Assembly: GCF_009831575.1 (NCBI RefSeq)
Contig: NZ_WUUT01000001.1
Location: 891,345-955,344, forward strand
DNA from: Halovenus carboxidivorans
Lineage (GTDB): Archaea > Halobacteriota > Halobacteria > Halobacteriales > Haloarculaceae
Length of the DNA: 64,000 nt
Direction: 5' to 3'
Shown: positions 52,524 through 60,424 of the stretch, one piece after another
Position numbering within the stretch: the stretch's first letter is position 1
Layout: each line of letters opens with the position of its first letter
Made by a program: the position numbers and the translations under genes
Notes under the pieces: generated by a model
Told to the model about the DNA's origin: nothing
Databases searched by the model: none
The model's input: the letters and a program-made list of their open reading frames with translations, nothing else

Positions 52524-53252
52524 TCAGGGCGGCGTGGTCCGCTTCACGGCGTCCGCAAAGACATCGAGAAAGGCGGGATCGTACTCATCCTCGACGTGGT
52601 TCACGTTCCAGAGACCCGATTCTCGAATCTCCCGGCTCCGGCTGTACTTCCCCAACCAACCGTCGGCTCGCGGGTCGACTGTCTCCTCCGCGACGTTGCT
52701 GAGCAGGGCAATGGCGTTCTGTTCGATGTACGCTCGGTCACTGTCCGCGCTCGGTTCGTCGTCGACGTCGACCCACAGAAACGGTTGCTCGCGGATGTAC
52801 GTGCTCACGCGCCGTTCCAGGATGTACTCCTCGTCGCGTACCGCCGAGCGGTCGCGGTCGATGCTCGACCAGCGGTCGTCCCACGCTGGATACTCCTCGT
52901 GCAGATCGTACTTTGCGATGATCGCCTCGCCCACGCGTTTCCGGTAGACCGAGCCGCGGTGATTACCGCCGTGGGGATGGTCGCTGCTCCCGCTCCCGGT
53001 CCCGTAGTGTTGTTTGAGTCTGTCCCACAGCGACGTACCGCTCCCCGTCGAGACGGCGTGTGTTCCGACGCGGGTGACGCGTGACTGATCGCTCTCAGAT
53101 CGGCTCTCGCCCGGTTCGAGAAAGAAGTAGACGCCACGGTCGGGCCAGTCCATATACCCGGTGCAGCGCTTCAACCGCCGGGGACCGCCGACCCGGGCGG
53201 CAACTTTCCCGAGTAGATCGTAGAACCGATCGAGATCATCTCGTCGAGACAT
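52524..53252 (-). CDS. GIY-YIG-like nuclease-domain protein
   Basis: The 242-residue protein has a GIY-YIG-like core: 'RGVYFFLEPGESRSESDQSR' (variant of the GIY strand), then 'VTRVGTHAVSTGSGTSLWDR' (variant of YIG) and 'LKQHYGTGSGSSDHPHGG' with a basic continuation 'HRGSVYRKRVGEAIIAKYDL'. Such domains cut DNA, but the fit is partial and the catalytic Glu is not obvious. The C-terminal half (about 140-242) is specific to haloarchaea. ATG 53252 is chosen; the open frame extends upstream in antisense to the HAD gene. Confidence 0.6.
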   Translation of the reverse strand: MSRRDDLDRFYDLLGKVAARVGGPRRLKRCTGYMDWPDRGVYFFLEPGESRSESDQSRVTRVGTHAVSTGSGTSLWDRLKQHYGTGSGSSDHPHGGNHRGSVYRKRVGEAIIAKYDLHEEYPAWDDRWSSIDRDRSAVRDEEYILERRVSTYIREQPFLWVDVDDEPSADSDRAYIEQNAIALLSNVAEETVDPRADGWLGKYSRSREIRESGLWNVNHVEDEYDPAFLDVFADAVKRTTPP

Positions 53253-53375
53253 AGCCGGGACATCTGTTCGCAGGTACAAATACGTGGTACGTATCGATTC
53301 GTCGGCGGGCCGTACCAGGGGCCCGTCCACAGCAATATCTATGTCCCCGCACTCGGTAAGCAGGGACGGAAGCCG

Positions 53376-54053
53376 ATGATCGCAGACGACATCTCCGCTG
53401 TCACGTTCGACCTCGACAACACGCTCCTGGAGTACGAGCGTTCGCCCGGCGAGGTGCTCCAGCGGGCCTACGAGAACCTCGGTGTCGACCCGCTGTTTCC
53501 CGTCAGTGAGTACTACGACCGCTACGACGAGTTCGCAGCAAAATACGACTCGATGACGACACTCCGCGAGGAGTGTTTCGCGACGCTCGCGAGTGAGCGC
53601 GGCCACGAACCCGAACGCGGGCGGGCCGTCGCGAGGGAGTTCGAGGCCGAGCGCGACCAGTCCCGGGTCGCGTTTGTAGCCGGCGCGGAGCGGGTTCTGT
53701 CCGTCGCCTCCGATCGGTACCGGACGGCGATCATCACCAACGGCGCGGCCGACGCACAGCGGAAGAAACTCGCGGCGCTCGGTCTGGGCGAGCGAGTGGA
53801 TGCCGTCGTCGTCGCCGGTGCCGAGTGCCCGCCGAAACCGTCTCCGAAACCGTTCGAGCGGGCGCTTGCCACCCTCGGAGTCGAGCCGTCGACGGCCGTC
53901 CACGTGGGCGACTCGCTGGAAACCGACGTTGCGGGAGCGAACGCTGTCGGAGCCGCTTCCGTCTGGATCGGTGAAGGGGACCCGGACCGGTTCGATCCGA
54001 TCGCGACAGTCGGGTCCACCCAGGAACTGCTCGACCTTCCGTGGCTGTCGTGA
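53376..54053 (+). CDS. HAD-superfamily hydrolase
   Basis: The 225-residue phosphatase-like protein has motif I AVTFDLDNTLLEYERS (DxDxT, residues about 7-22), motif II 'AIITNGAADAQR', and motif III/IV 'PKPSPKPFERALATLGVEPS' with 'VHVGDSLETDVAGANAVGA'. This matches the phosphoglycolate phosphatase-like (GPH) class with a helical cap. The substrate is unknown. ATG 53376 is at the family start. It is divergent from the GIY-YIG-like gene. Confidence 0.92.
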   Translation: MIADDISAVTFDLDNTLLEYERSPGEVLQRAYENLGVDPLFPVSEYYDRYDEFAAKYDSMTTLREECFATLASERGHEPERGRAVAREFEAERDQSRVAFVAGAERVLSVASDRYRTAIITNGAADAQRKKLAALGLGERVDAVVVAGAECPPKPSPKPFERALATLGVEPSTAVHVGDSLETDVAGANAVGAASVWIGEGDPDRFDPIATVGSTQELLDLPWLS

Positions 54054-54282
54054 TGAGTCTCAGCGATTCGCCCACCAGTGCATCGGCGTTGCTCGGAGAC
54101 TCTGTCTGTCGCTACCAACTGGACGTGCTCCGGTAATCCGGAGTTACCGGCGCTCGTCAGAGACAGTCCGAACAATCACGCCGAAAAATACTCGTGCCCG
54201 GTGGTCCCCCCTGACTACGGGATATGCACACGACTTACGCGTGCCGTTCTGTCGTCGTCGATTCCGCAGAGTCGCTCCAGAA
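54054..54282. other. Intergenic stretch with a perfect inverted repeat
   Basis: The 229-bp gap between the HAD gene and the convergent zinc-finger gene contains CTCCGG-TAAT-CCGGAG at 54128-54143, a 6-bp stem with a 4-nt loop. An overlapping GGTAA...TTACC pair extends the symmetry. It may mark transcription ends from both sides. No gene is visible. Confidence 0.4.
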
Positions 54283-54519
54283 TTACGGCGTCTGTAGTCG
54301 TACGTCCGTTACCTGATGGATGTCGTCGCCGATTCCCTCTCCGTCACACTCCGGTTCGGGGCAGCGATAGTGCCAGCCGTCCTCCGTCGCAGTTCGCTCC
54401 GCGAACCGGCTCCCACACCGGTCACAGAACAGATCCCCGTCCTCGCAGTTGTCCCGGTGGAGGTCGAGTTCGAGTTCGGAGCTGAATGTCCGCTTGCAGT
54501 TACGGCAAGTATGTGGCAT
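54283..54519 (-). CDS. Small zinc-finger protein, HVO_2901-like
   Basis: The 78-residue protein has a C2H2-like start 'CRNCKRTFSSELELDLHRDN' (C-x2-C...H) followed by a second zinc site 'LFCDRCGSRFAERTATEDG' and 'WHYRCPEPECDGEG'. I associate it with the HVO_2901 family (from memory). The two-finger arrangement suggests nucleic-acid binding. ATG 54519 follows the family start. Confidence 0.8.
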   Translation of the reverse strand: MPHTCRNCKRTFSSELELDLHRDNCEDGDLFCDRCGSRFAERTATEDGWHYRCPEPECDGEGIGDDIHQVTDVRLQTP

Positions 54520-55078
54520 ATTAGATATCTACCGCATTCTCTCTTAAAATTGTACCGGAACGTTTACTGCTGTCGATTTTCGCTGAGTACGTCGAAAATC
54601 GCGGGACTGCGACGGGATAGTCCGTCGCCTGTGAATCGGTCACAGCCGACATAAATCCCTCCGGACTGTTTCACAGAACATCCGCGGTTCTTCGACAATT
54701 GTCAGGCTCGGGTAGCACCCCCTCCAGCGGTACTCGGCGGGAGTTGACTCCCTCGGGGTCGAATAGTCTGGTAGGTCAGCGTACGTGCGCGCGTATAGTT
54801 GATCCCGGCAACAATTTCTGGTAAGGCCTCTCTCGGATCCGTGCGTATCCCGGAAAATCGACCAGAATTGGCAGAATCAGGGGCTATCCTGTCGGTTTGA
54901 TAGAGTTCGGACGGGATGTACCGGCAACATAATCCGCCATAACTGAAGCGTGGCGGTATTCTCCGTGAGTGAGCGGATAAAGTATCCCGAAGTATTGGGG
55001 GTATACAAAGCGGCAGTTGCAAAAACTGTCGACGAGTTAACTTATGAATGCGCACAACTGCCGACGAGGTGTTCAGTC
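54520..55078. promoter_or_regulatory. Long regulatory gap before the nitrite/sulfite reductase
   Basis: This 559-bp stretch holds no convincing gene. It contains a perfect 9-bp inverted repeat CGATTTTCG/CGAAAATCG (54574-54582, 54593-54601). Near the reductase start a direct repeat AACTGTCGACGAG (55024-55036) and AACTGCCGACGAG (55056-55068) flanks TTAACTTATGAA at 55037-55048, the probable TATA region. A 117-codon minus-strand frame (54702-55055) has no protein-like character. Confidence 0.5.
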
Positions 55079-56785
55079 ATGAATACAGTCGAAGAGTGGA
55101 AAGAGCAGAAACACCCGCTCGACGTGATCGAGGACGTCAAGCGGTACGCCGAGGAAGGAATGTCCTTCGAGGAAATCGCCGAGTCCGAGGGCGACGGCGA
55201 GTTCGAGCGCCTGAAGTGGGCTGGCATGTACACCCACGGCGTTCACGACGACTACTACATGATGCGGACGAAAGTCCCCGGCGGCTACCTGACTCCCGAG
55301 CAGGCCGAGGTCATCGGCGAGATGGCGACGGAGTACGCCACCGCCCCCGAGGAGTTCGGCGGTGAGGAACAGAACGACATCTGGGGCGACGCCTTCCTCG
55401 ACATCACGACCCGCCAGGACATCCAGAAACACTGGATCGAAATCGAGGACGTGCCGGAGATCTGGGCCAAGTACGACGAGGTCGGGCTGACGACGATCCA
55501 GGGCTGCGGTGACTCCGCCCGGAACGTGCTCGGTTGTCCGGTCGCCGGCGTCTCCGATCACGAGGTTTTCAACGCACAGCCGGTCATCGACGCCGTCTCC
55601 GACTTCTTCACCGGCAACCGGGAGTTCGCCAACCTCCCCCGGAAGTTCAAGATGACGATCACGGGCTGCAAACACGATTGCGCCCAGTCGCAGATCAACG
55701 ACGTGGGCATGACCCCCGCCAAGAAGGAGATCGACGGCGAGTGGAAGTACGGTTTCCACGTCAAGGTCGGCGGCGGCCTCTCGGACGGTCCCCGTATGGC
55801 CTCGCCGCTGGACGTGTTCGTGCTGCCGGAGGACGCCGTCGAGTTCGCCCGCGCCACCGCACAGACGTTCAAGGAACTGGGCGACCGGAACAACCGCGGC
55901 GTCTGCCGAATGCGGTATCTCGTCCAGCAGATGGGCCCGGAGAACTTCGAGCAGGCTATCCGCGACCGCAGCGAGGTGGACTTCCACGAGCGCGGCATCG
56001 ACCTCACTGAGGGATACACCGGCGACCACGTCGGCGTCCACGACCAGAAACAGGACGGCCTGAAGTACGTCGGCTTCAACGTCATCGCCGGCCGGATGGG
56101 TGGCGACGAGTTCGCGGAAGCCGCCCGCGCGGCCGAGAAGTACGGCACCGACGAGGCCTCGGTCCGACTCGCGACCGACCAGAACTTCGTGCTGACACAC
56201 ATCAAAGAGGAGAACATCGGAGAGCTGATGAACGAGCCCTTTGCCCGCAAGTACAGGCCCGACCCGGGTCCGTTCTCCCGGGGCGCGGTCGGCTGTACGG
56301 GTTCGGAGTTCTGTAACTACGGCATCATCGAGACGAAAAACCGCGTCCGTCGGTGGGCGAAAGCCCTGGACAAGCGTATCGACACGCCCGACGACCTCGA
56401 CGTCGTCCGGATGCACATGTCCGGTTGCTCGGCGTCCTGTGCACAGCCGCAGGTTGCCGACATCGGGTTCCGCGGCGAGACGGTCCAACTCGACGACCCC
56501 GAAGGCACCACCAACGAGGAGGGCGACAACATCGTCGAAGGGATGGACTTCGGGCTCGGCGGCGCGCTCGGCACCGACAACGAGTTCATCGACTGGGTCG
56601 AACACGCCGTCCCGGCGGACTCGGTGATCCCGGCACTCGAACAGCTGTTCGACGCCTACACCGACGAGCGCCACGAGGGCGAGCGGTTCTACGAGTGGTG
56701 CCGTCGGACCGACAACGACCGGCTCCGCACCATCATGCAGGGAGCAGACGCCAACGTCGCCGGGGGTGTCGCACATGGCGACTGA
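55079..56785 (+). CDS. nirA: Siroheme-dependent nitrite/sulfite reductase
   Basis: The 568-residue protein reduces nitrite to ammonia (or sulfite to sulfide) with siroheme and a [4Fe-4S] cluster. The pseudo-twofold halves are visible: 'KMTITGCKHDCAQSQINDVG' in the first and 'SGCSASCAQPQVADIG' in the second. The cluster ligands are Cys 406, 412, 450 and 454 (GCTGSEFCNYGIIETKNR). ATG 55079 is preferred over extension upstream. The stop overlaps the next gene by 11 bp. Electron supply probably comes from that FrhB-like protein. Whether the substrate is nitrite or sulfite is not settled by these residues. The siroheme route is encoded at 9171. Confidence 0.93.
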   Translation: MNTVEEWKEQKHPLDVIEDVKRYAEEGMSFEEIAESEGDGEFERLKWAGMYTHGVHDDYYMMRTKVPGGYLTPEQAEVIGEMATEYATAPEEFGGEEQNDIWGDAFLDITTRQDIQKHWIEIEDVPEIWAKYDEVGLTTIQGCGDSARNVLGCPVAGVSDHEVFNAQPVIDAVSDFFTGNREFANLPRKFKMTITGCKHDCAQSQINDVGMTPAKKEIDGEWKYGFHVKVGGGLSDGPRMASPLDVFVLPEDAVEFARATAQTFKELGDRNNRGVCRMRYLVQQMGPENFEQAIRDRSEVDFHERGIDLTEGYTGDHVGVHDQKQDGLKYVGFNVIAGRMGGDEFAEAARAAEKYGTDEASVRLATDQNFVLTHIKEENIGELMNEPFARKYRPDPGPFSRGAVGCTGSEFCNYGIIETKNRVRRWAKALDKRIDTPDDLDVVRMHMSGCSASCAQPQVADIGFRGETVQLDDPEGTTNEEGDNIVEGMDFGLGGALGTDNEFIDWVEHAVPADSVIPALEQLFDAYTDERHEGERFYEWCRRTDNDRLRTIMQGADANVAGGVAHGD

Positions 56786-58460
56786 GGACGATCCGGAACT
56801 GGTCGAGGACGCCCCCGCCGTCGACGGCCGGGATCCGACCGTTGCCGAGACTGAAGCCGACTCCGAGCGGACCCTGCCCGGCGTTCCCGCCACCGACTCC
56901 GAGGGGACGAGCGTCCCGCCGATGTCCGGCGACGACGACCGGACGCGCGGACAGACGGAGACGATCTCCGCGGACGGCCCGGACGCAGACGACGGCTGCG
57001 GGCCGAGTTGTGGCTGTTCGAGCGGTACGGAGGCCGAACGGCCGGCGACCGACGGCGGCCGCGCGATTGCCGACGGTGCCGGCGCGGACGCCGCCGGCGG
57101 CACGCCGACGAACGTCGACGAAAACGGCGAACTCGGCGACATCGAGTTCACCGAGCCCGCGAGCGGCAAGAGCCAGCCCCTCCCCGGCGAGGGCCGCGGC
57201 GATCCGGAGCGACCGGACGAACGGGTCAACCTCCCCGGCGACGCGAAGCTTGAAACGCCGGGCTACGGCATCCGCGCCGAGATGAACGACATCGAGGAGC
57301 CGGACGACAAGACCTGGTTCATGGAACTGGACGAGGGCGTCATCGACGCCGGCCGCTGTATCCAGTGCGGCACCTGTGTCGCCGCCTGTCCGTCGGACTC
57401 CATCGGCATCGGTGACGACGGCCTGCCGGAACTCGTGAAGATGTGTACCGGCTGTTCGCTCTGTTGGGACTTCTGTCCCCGGGGCGGTCTGCGCTACGAG
57501 CGCCAGTGGAAGATCACCGGCGGCGAAGACAACGTCAAGGGCGCAGGCGACCCGATCACGGAGTTCTCCGCCCGCGTCGAGGAGGACTGGCGACACAACT
57601 CCCAGGACGGCGGTGTCGTCACGGGCGTCCTCATCCGGCTCATGGAGGAGGGCGAAATCGACGGTGCGCTCATCGCCAGCGAAAGCGACGAGGAACCCTG
57701 GAAAGCCGAAGGGTTCATGGCCACCTCTCCGGCGGAACTCAAGGAGAACACGGGCACCATCTACAACCAGACGATGGCGCTCGGTCACCTGGACTTCTCG
57801 AAGTGGGAAGACAAGTTCGAGAAAGACTGGGAGGACCTCTCGCTGGCGCTAGTCGGCACGCCCTGTGAGATCGAGGGCATCAGCGCGCTACAGGACTTCC
57901 AGTGGGAGTACGGCTCCCAGGAGGAGGGCGTCCGCGCCATCGACTACAAGATTGCGCTGATGTGCACGAAGAATTTCAACTACCAGCAGCTCATCGGCGA
58001 GAAGATCCAGGAAGAGCGCGACATCGACATCGACGACGTGGGCAAGATGGACGTGCTCCACGGCAAACTGATGATCGACGACCTGGAAGGCAACCGGATT
58101 CTCGAAGAGGACATCGAGAACTTCCACGACGCCGCACTCAAAGGCTGTGACGAGTGTGCCGATTTCACCGGCTTCTGTGCCGACCTCACCGTCGGCTCCG
58201 TCGGCTCCAGCGACGAGTACTCCTCGATCATCATCCGCTCCGAACAGGGCCTCGACGCCTGGAACCTGACGAAAGAACACCTCGACTACCACGACCTCGA
58301 AGACAAGTCCGCAATCGGGAAACTGCAGGGCTGGGACAAGAAGAAGGCCTTCGAGGCGCTCGAACGACCGTTCGATCCGGACGCGCCCCGGTTCATCGAG
58401 TACAGCGAGCACGTCGAGAACTACGGCGGCGAGCTGAACCCCCACGAAGCCGACCACTGA
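56775..58460 (+). CDS. F420-dehydrogenase beta-subunit-like (FrhB/FpoF) iron-sulfur flavoprotein
   Basis: The 561-residue protein has a disordered acidic N-terminus (to about 175) containing Cys 75, 79 and 81; then two [4Fe-4S] ferredoxin motifs (C195-C198-C201-C205 and C224-C227-C230-C234); then an FrhB-type domain with 'LVGTPCEIEGISALQDF', 'ALMCTKNFNYQQLIGEKI' and 'KGCDECADFTGFCADLTVGS'. FrhB-type proteins bind FAD and take electrons from F420H2. The overlap with the reductase (56775-56785) makes it the likely electron donor of that enzyme. A GTG nine bases upstream is an alternative start. Confidence 0.9.
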   Translation: MATEDDPELVEDAPAVDGRDPTVAETEADSERTLPGVPATDSEGTSVPPMSGDDDRTRGQTETISADGPDADDGCGPSCGCSSGTEAERPATDGGRAIADGAGADAAGGTPTNVDENGELGDIEFTEPASGKSQPLPGEGRGDPERPDERVNLPGDAKLETPGYGIRAEMNDIEEPDDKTWFMELDEGVIDAGRCIQCGTCVAACPSDSIGIGDDGLPELVKMCTGCSLCWDFCPRGGLRYERQWKITGGEDNVKGAGDPITEFSARVEEDWRHNSQDGGVVTGVLIRLMEEGEIDGALIASESDEEPWKAEGFMATSPAELKENTGTIYNQTMALGHLDFSKWEDKFEKDWEDLSLALVGTPCEIEGISALQDFQWEYGSQEEGVRAIDYKIALMCTKNFNYQQLIGEKIQEERDIDIDDVGKMDVLHGKLMIDDLEGNRILEEDIENFHDAALKGCDECADFTGFCADLTVGSVGSSDEYSSIIIRSEQGLDAWNLTKEHLDYHDLEDKSAIGKLQGWDKKKAFEALERPFDPDAPRFIEYSEHVENYGGELNPHEADH

Positions 58461-58507
58461 GCGCCGACCCGGCGGCTTCTGTCTTCACCTGTAACACCCG
58501 ACGCTAA

Positions 58508-58960
58508 GTGGCTCGGCCACGTACATCGACTGTGATCTATCTCACCGACGGGCTGGTCCAGACGCTGTTGCGGTTCGCCAGCGAGCGTGACCCCGATTCG
58601 ACGACGATTCCGCTCGCGGTGACCGACGCCGCGGATCTCCCCGACCTCGACTTGGACGACGAGACGCCGGTGTTCACACACTTTTATATGCCGAACGAGG
58701 GCTCGATCAACGCCGTCTTCGGCGTCGACCTCGGGACGCCCGCGGGCCAAACCCCCGGCGTGTTCGTCTCACACCCGCGCGGTGATCTCCGCGTCTCTAA
58801 ACGGGACGACCTCAGAGAAATCGTCTTCGTCGCGGTTCCGCCGTGGGACGTCGACTCATTTCGGGCGTTCGACCGGAAAGGCAACCGCATCGAGTACGAA
58901 ATCCTCGATGTCGAACCGCCGGAAGAAACAGCAGCGATGAACGGCGATCACTCGAGGTAG
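58508..58960 (+). CDS. JAMM/MPN-like protein with an altered metal motif
   Basis: The 150-residue protein resembles JAB/MPN-type proteins: 'VFTHFYMPNEGSINAVFGVD', then 'GVFVSHPRGDLRVSKRDDLR'. The JAMM pattern H-x-H-x7-S-x2-D is matched except that the first His is Val (V-S-H, then x7, S, x2, D), so metal binding and isopeptidase activity are uncertain. The C-terminal strand 'REIVFVAVPPWDVDSFRAFD' is as in the fold. GTG 58508 or GTG 58532 are possible starts. The gene's end overlaps the convergent RHH gene by 13 bp. Confidence 0.6.
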   Translation: MARPRTSTVIYLTDGLVQTLLRFASERDPDSTTIPLAVTDAADLPDLDLDDETPVFTHFYMPNEGSINAVFGVDLGTPAGQTPGVFVSHPRGDLRVSKRDDLREIVFVAVPPWDVDSFRAFDRKGNRIEYEILDVEPPEETAAMNGDHSR

Positions 58961-59157
58961 CCGAGATCCTGTAGCTGATCGGTGATCTCCTCGAAGTCCG
59001 CCTCTGTCAGTTCGTCGTGTTGCTGGTGCTGGATGACGATACTCCTGAGTAGAAACCGGACCAGATCGCTCGTGCTCTGAAAACTCGTCCCCTCGATAGT
59101 CTCCTCGACGCGATCGGCGAGATCTTTCGGGATCGAGACGGTGGTGTATTCGGTCAT
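58948..59157 (-). CDS. Ribbon-helix-helix (CopG-type) protein
   Basis: The 69-residue protein starts MTEYTTVSIPKDLADRVEE, the beta strand and first helix of an RHH fold, followed by 'STSDLVRFLLRSIVIQHQQH'. It is a likely DNA-binding dimer. ATG 59157 is chosen. The gene overlaps the JAMM-like gene tail to tail and diverges from the phosphate transporter gene, which it may regulate. Confidence 0.8.
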   Translation of the reverse strand: MTEYTTVSIPKDLADRVEETIEGTSFQSTSDLVRFLLRSIVIQHQQHDELTEADFEEITDQLQDLGYLE

Positions 59158-59245
59158 ACCTCCCGTGAAGTGAGACGGCCTCAAAGGCGTTGTGCTCCCG
59201 CCGAAACAGCACAGTTATCCTCCCGCGAGTAGTGGTGTCTACACA

Positions 59246-60424
59246 GTGACCGAACTCCTCTTCGTAATCGGTATTCTCGTCGCAATGTTCGTCGGATACA
59301 ATATCGGGGGTTCGACGACCGGTCCGGCCTTTGGGCCTGCTGTCGGCGCTGAAGTGATCTCGAAGGTCGCCGCCGCGGCGCTGTTTTCTCTTTCGTTCGC
59401 CATCGGTGCCGTGACGATCGGACCCGAAGTGATCGACACGCTCTCGGACGGCATCATCGACGGCGGGGGCGTCTTTACGCTCCGGACCGGCGTCGCGGTG
59501 TTGTTCTTTATCGGACTGGCACTGTTTATCGGAAACATCTTCGGCGTCCCCGCCTCGACGTCGATGACGACCGTCGGCGCGATTGCCGCGCTGGCGCAGG
59601 CGGCGGGGGCCTTGGAGTGGGCCGTTCTCGGCGAAATCGTCGTCTGGTGGATCGTCGCCCCGATCATCGGCTTCTGGGTCTCGGGGGTGATCGGCCGGTA
59701 TCTCTACCCCAAACTCAACCGGATGGTCGCTATCGACGCCAGCGAGGGGCCAATCGTCGAACTCGACCGGTCGGGGGCGGTTCCCCGGGTGGTTCGAGGA
59801 CCGGGAACGACCCGCCGTGAACTCACCGGCGTGGTGGTCGTCGTCGCTATCGGTTGTCTGATGGCTTTCGCCTCGGGCACCTCCAACGTCGCGAACGCGG
59901 TCGCGCCGCTGGTGGGTAGCGGTGATCTGGAGGTCGGCGTCGCGGTCGTGATCGGATCGGTCGCGGTCGCGCTCGGGTCGTTCACCATCGCTCGCCGAAC
60001 GCTGGACACCATGGGGAGTGACATCACGGCGCTTCCGCTGACGGCGGCGATCATCGTCGCGTCGGTCTCCTCGGTGCTGACCGTCGGTCTCTCCGCAATC
60101 GGCATCCCGGCGAGTTTCGTCATCATCGCGACCATGAGTATCGTCGGACTGGGATGGGGGCGAGCGACCCGGACGACGACCGCCGTCGAGGGCGTCCGCG
60201 GCGAGGAGTCGACCACGGTCTCGGTCGGGTCGCTCGCCGGCGACGAGGAGGGCGAACAACTGCCGGAGATCGGCGAGGAGGAACCGGAGGACATCCCCGG
60301 CGCGAGCGAACTGTTCAACCCGTCGACGACCGCGCGGGTCGTCATCATGCAGAATGTCGTCCCGCTGATCTCGACTGTCGGAGCGTACGTGACCTTCGAG
60401 TTCATCCCGATTTTCGGCCTATAG
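59246..60424 (+). CDS. PiT-family inorganic phosphate transporter
   Basis: The 392-residue transporter has two PiT repeats: 'GYNIGGSTTGPAFGPAVGA' near the N-terminus and 'FASGTSNVANAVAPLVG' in the second half, the PHO-4 signature. About ten membrane segments flank a hydrophilic loop (about residues 175-205), and another acidic insertion lies near the C-terminus. It imports phosphate with sodium or protons. GTG 59246 is chosen. It is divergent from an RHH gene and overlaps cheB by 6 bp at the end. Confidence 0.9.
   Translation: MTELLFVIGILVAMFVGYNIGGSTTGPAFGPAVGAEVISKVAAAALFSLSFAIGAVTIGPEVIDTLSDGIIDGGGVFTLRTGVAVLFFIGLALFIGNIFGVPASTSMTTVGAIAALAQAAGALEWAVLGEIVVWWIVAPIIGFWVSGVIGRYLYPKLNRMVAIDASEGPIVELDRSGAVPRVVRGPGTTRRELTGVVVVVAIGCLMAFASGTSNVANAVAPLVGSGDLEVGVAVVIGSVAVALGSFTIARRTLDTMGSDITALPLTAAIIVASVSSVLTVGLSAIGIPASFVIIATMSIVGLGWGRATRTTTAVEGVRGEESTTVSVGSLAGDEEGEQLPEIGEEEPEDIPGASELFNPSTTARVVIMQNVVPLISTVGAYVTFEFIPIFGL

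Noticed and set aside
54720-54780. Possible tRNA fragment (sequence resembling GGTCGAAT near 54758)
   Set aside because: No matching acceptor or anticodon stems could be drawn on either strand.
54702-55055. 117-codon minus-strand frame in the gap before the reductase
   Set aside because: Mixed composition, no domain, and it covers the probable promoter of the reductase.
55073-57229. 718-codon minus-strand frame
   Set aside because: Antisense to the siroheme reductase and its partner; low-complexity residues typical of reverse reading.
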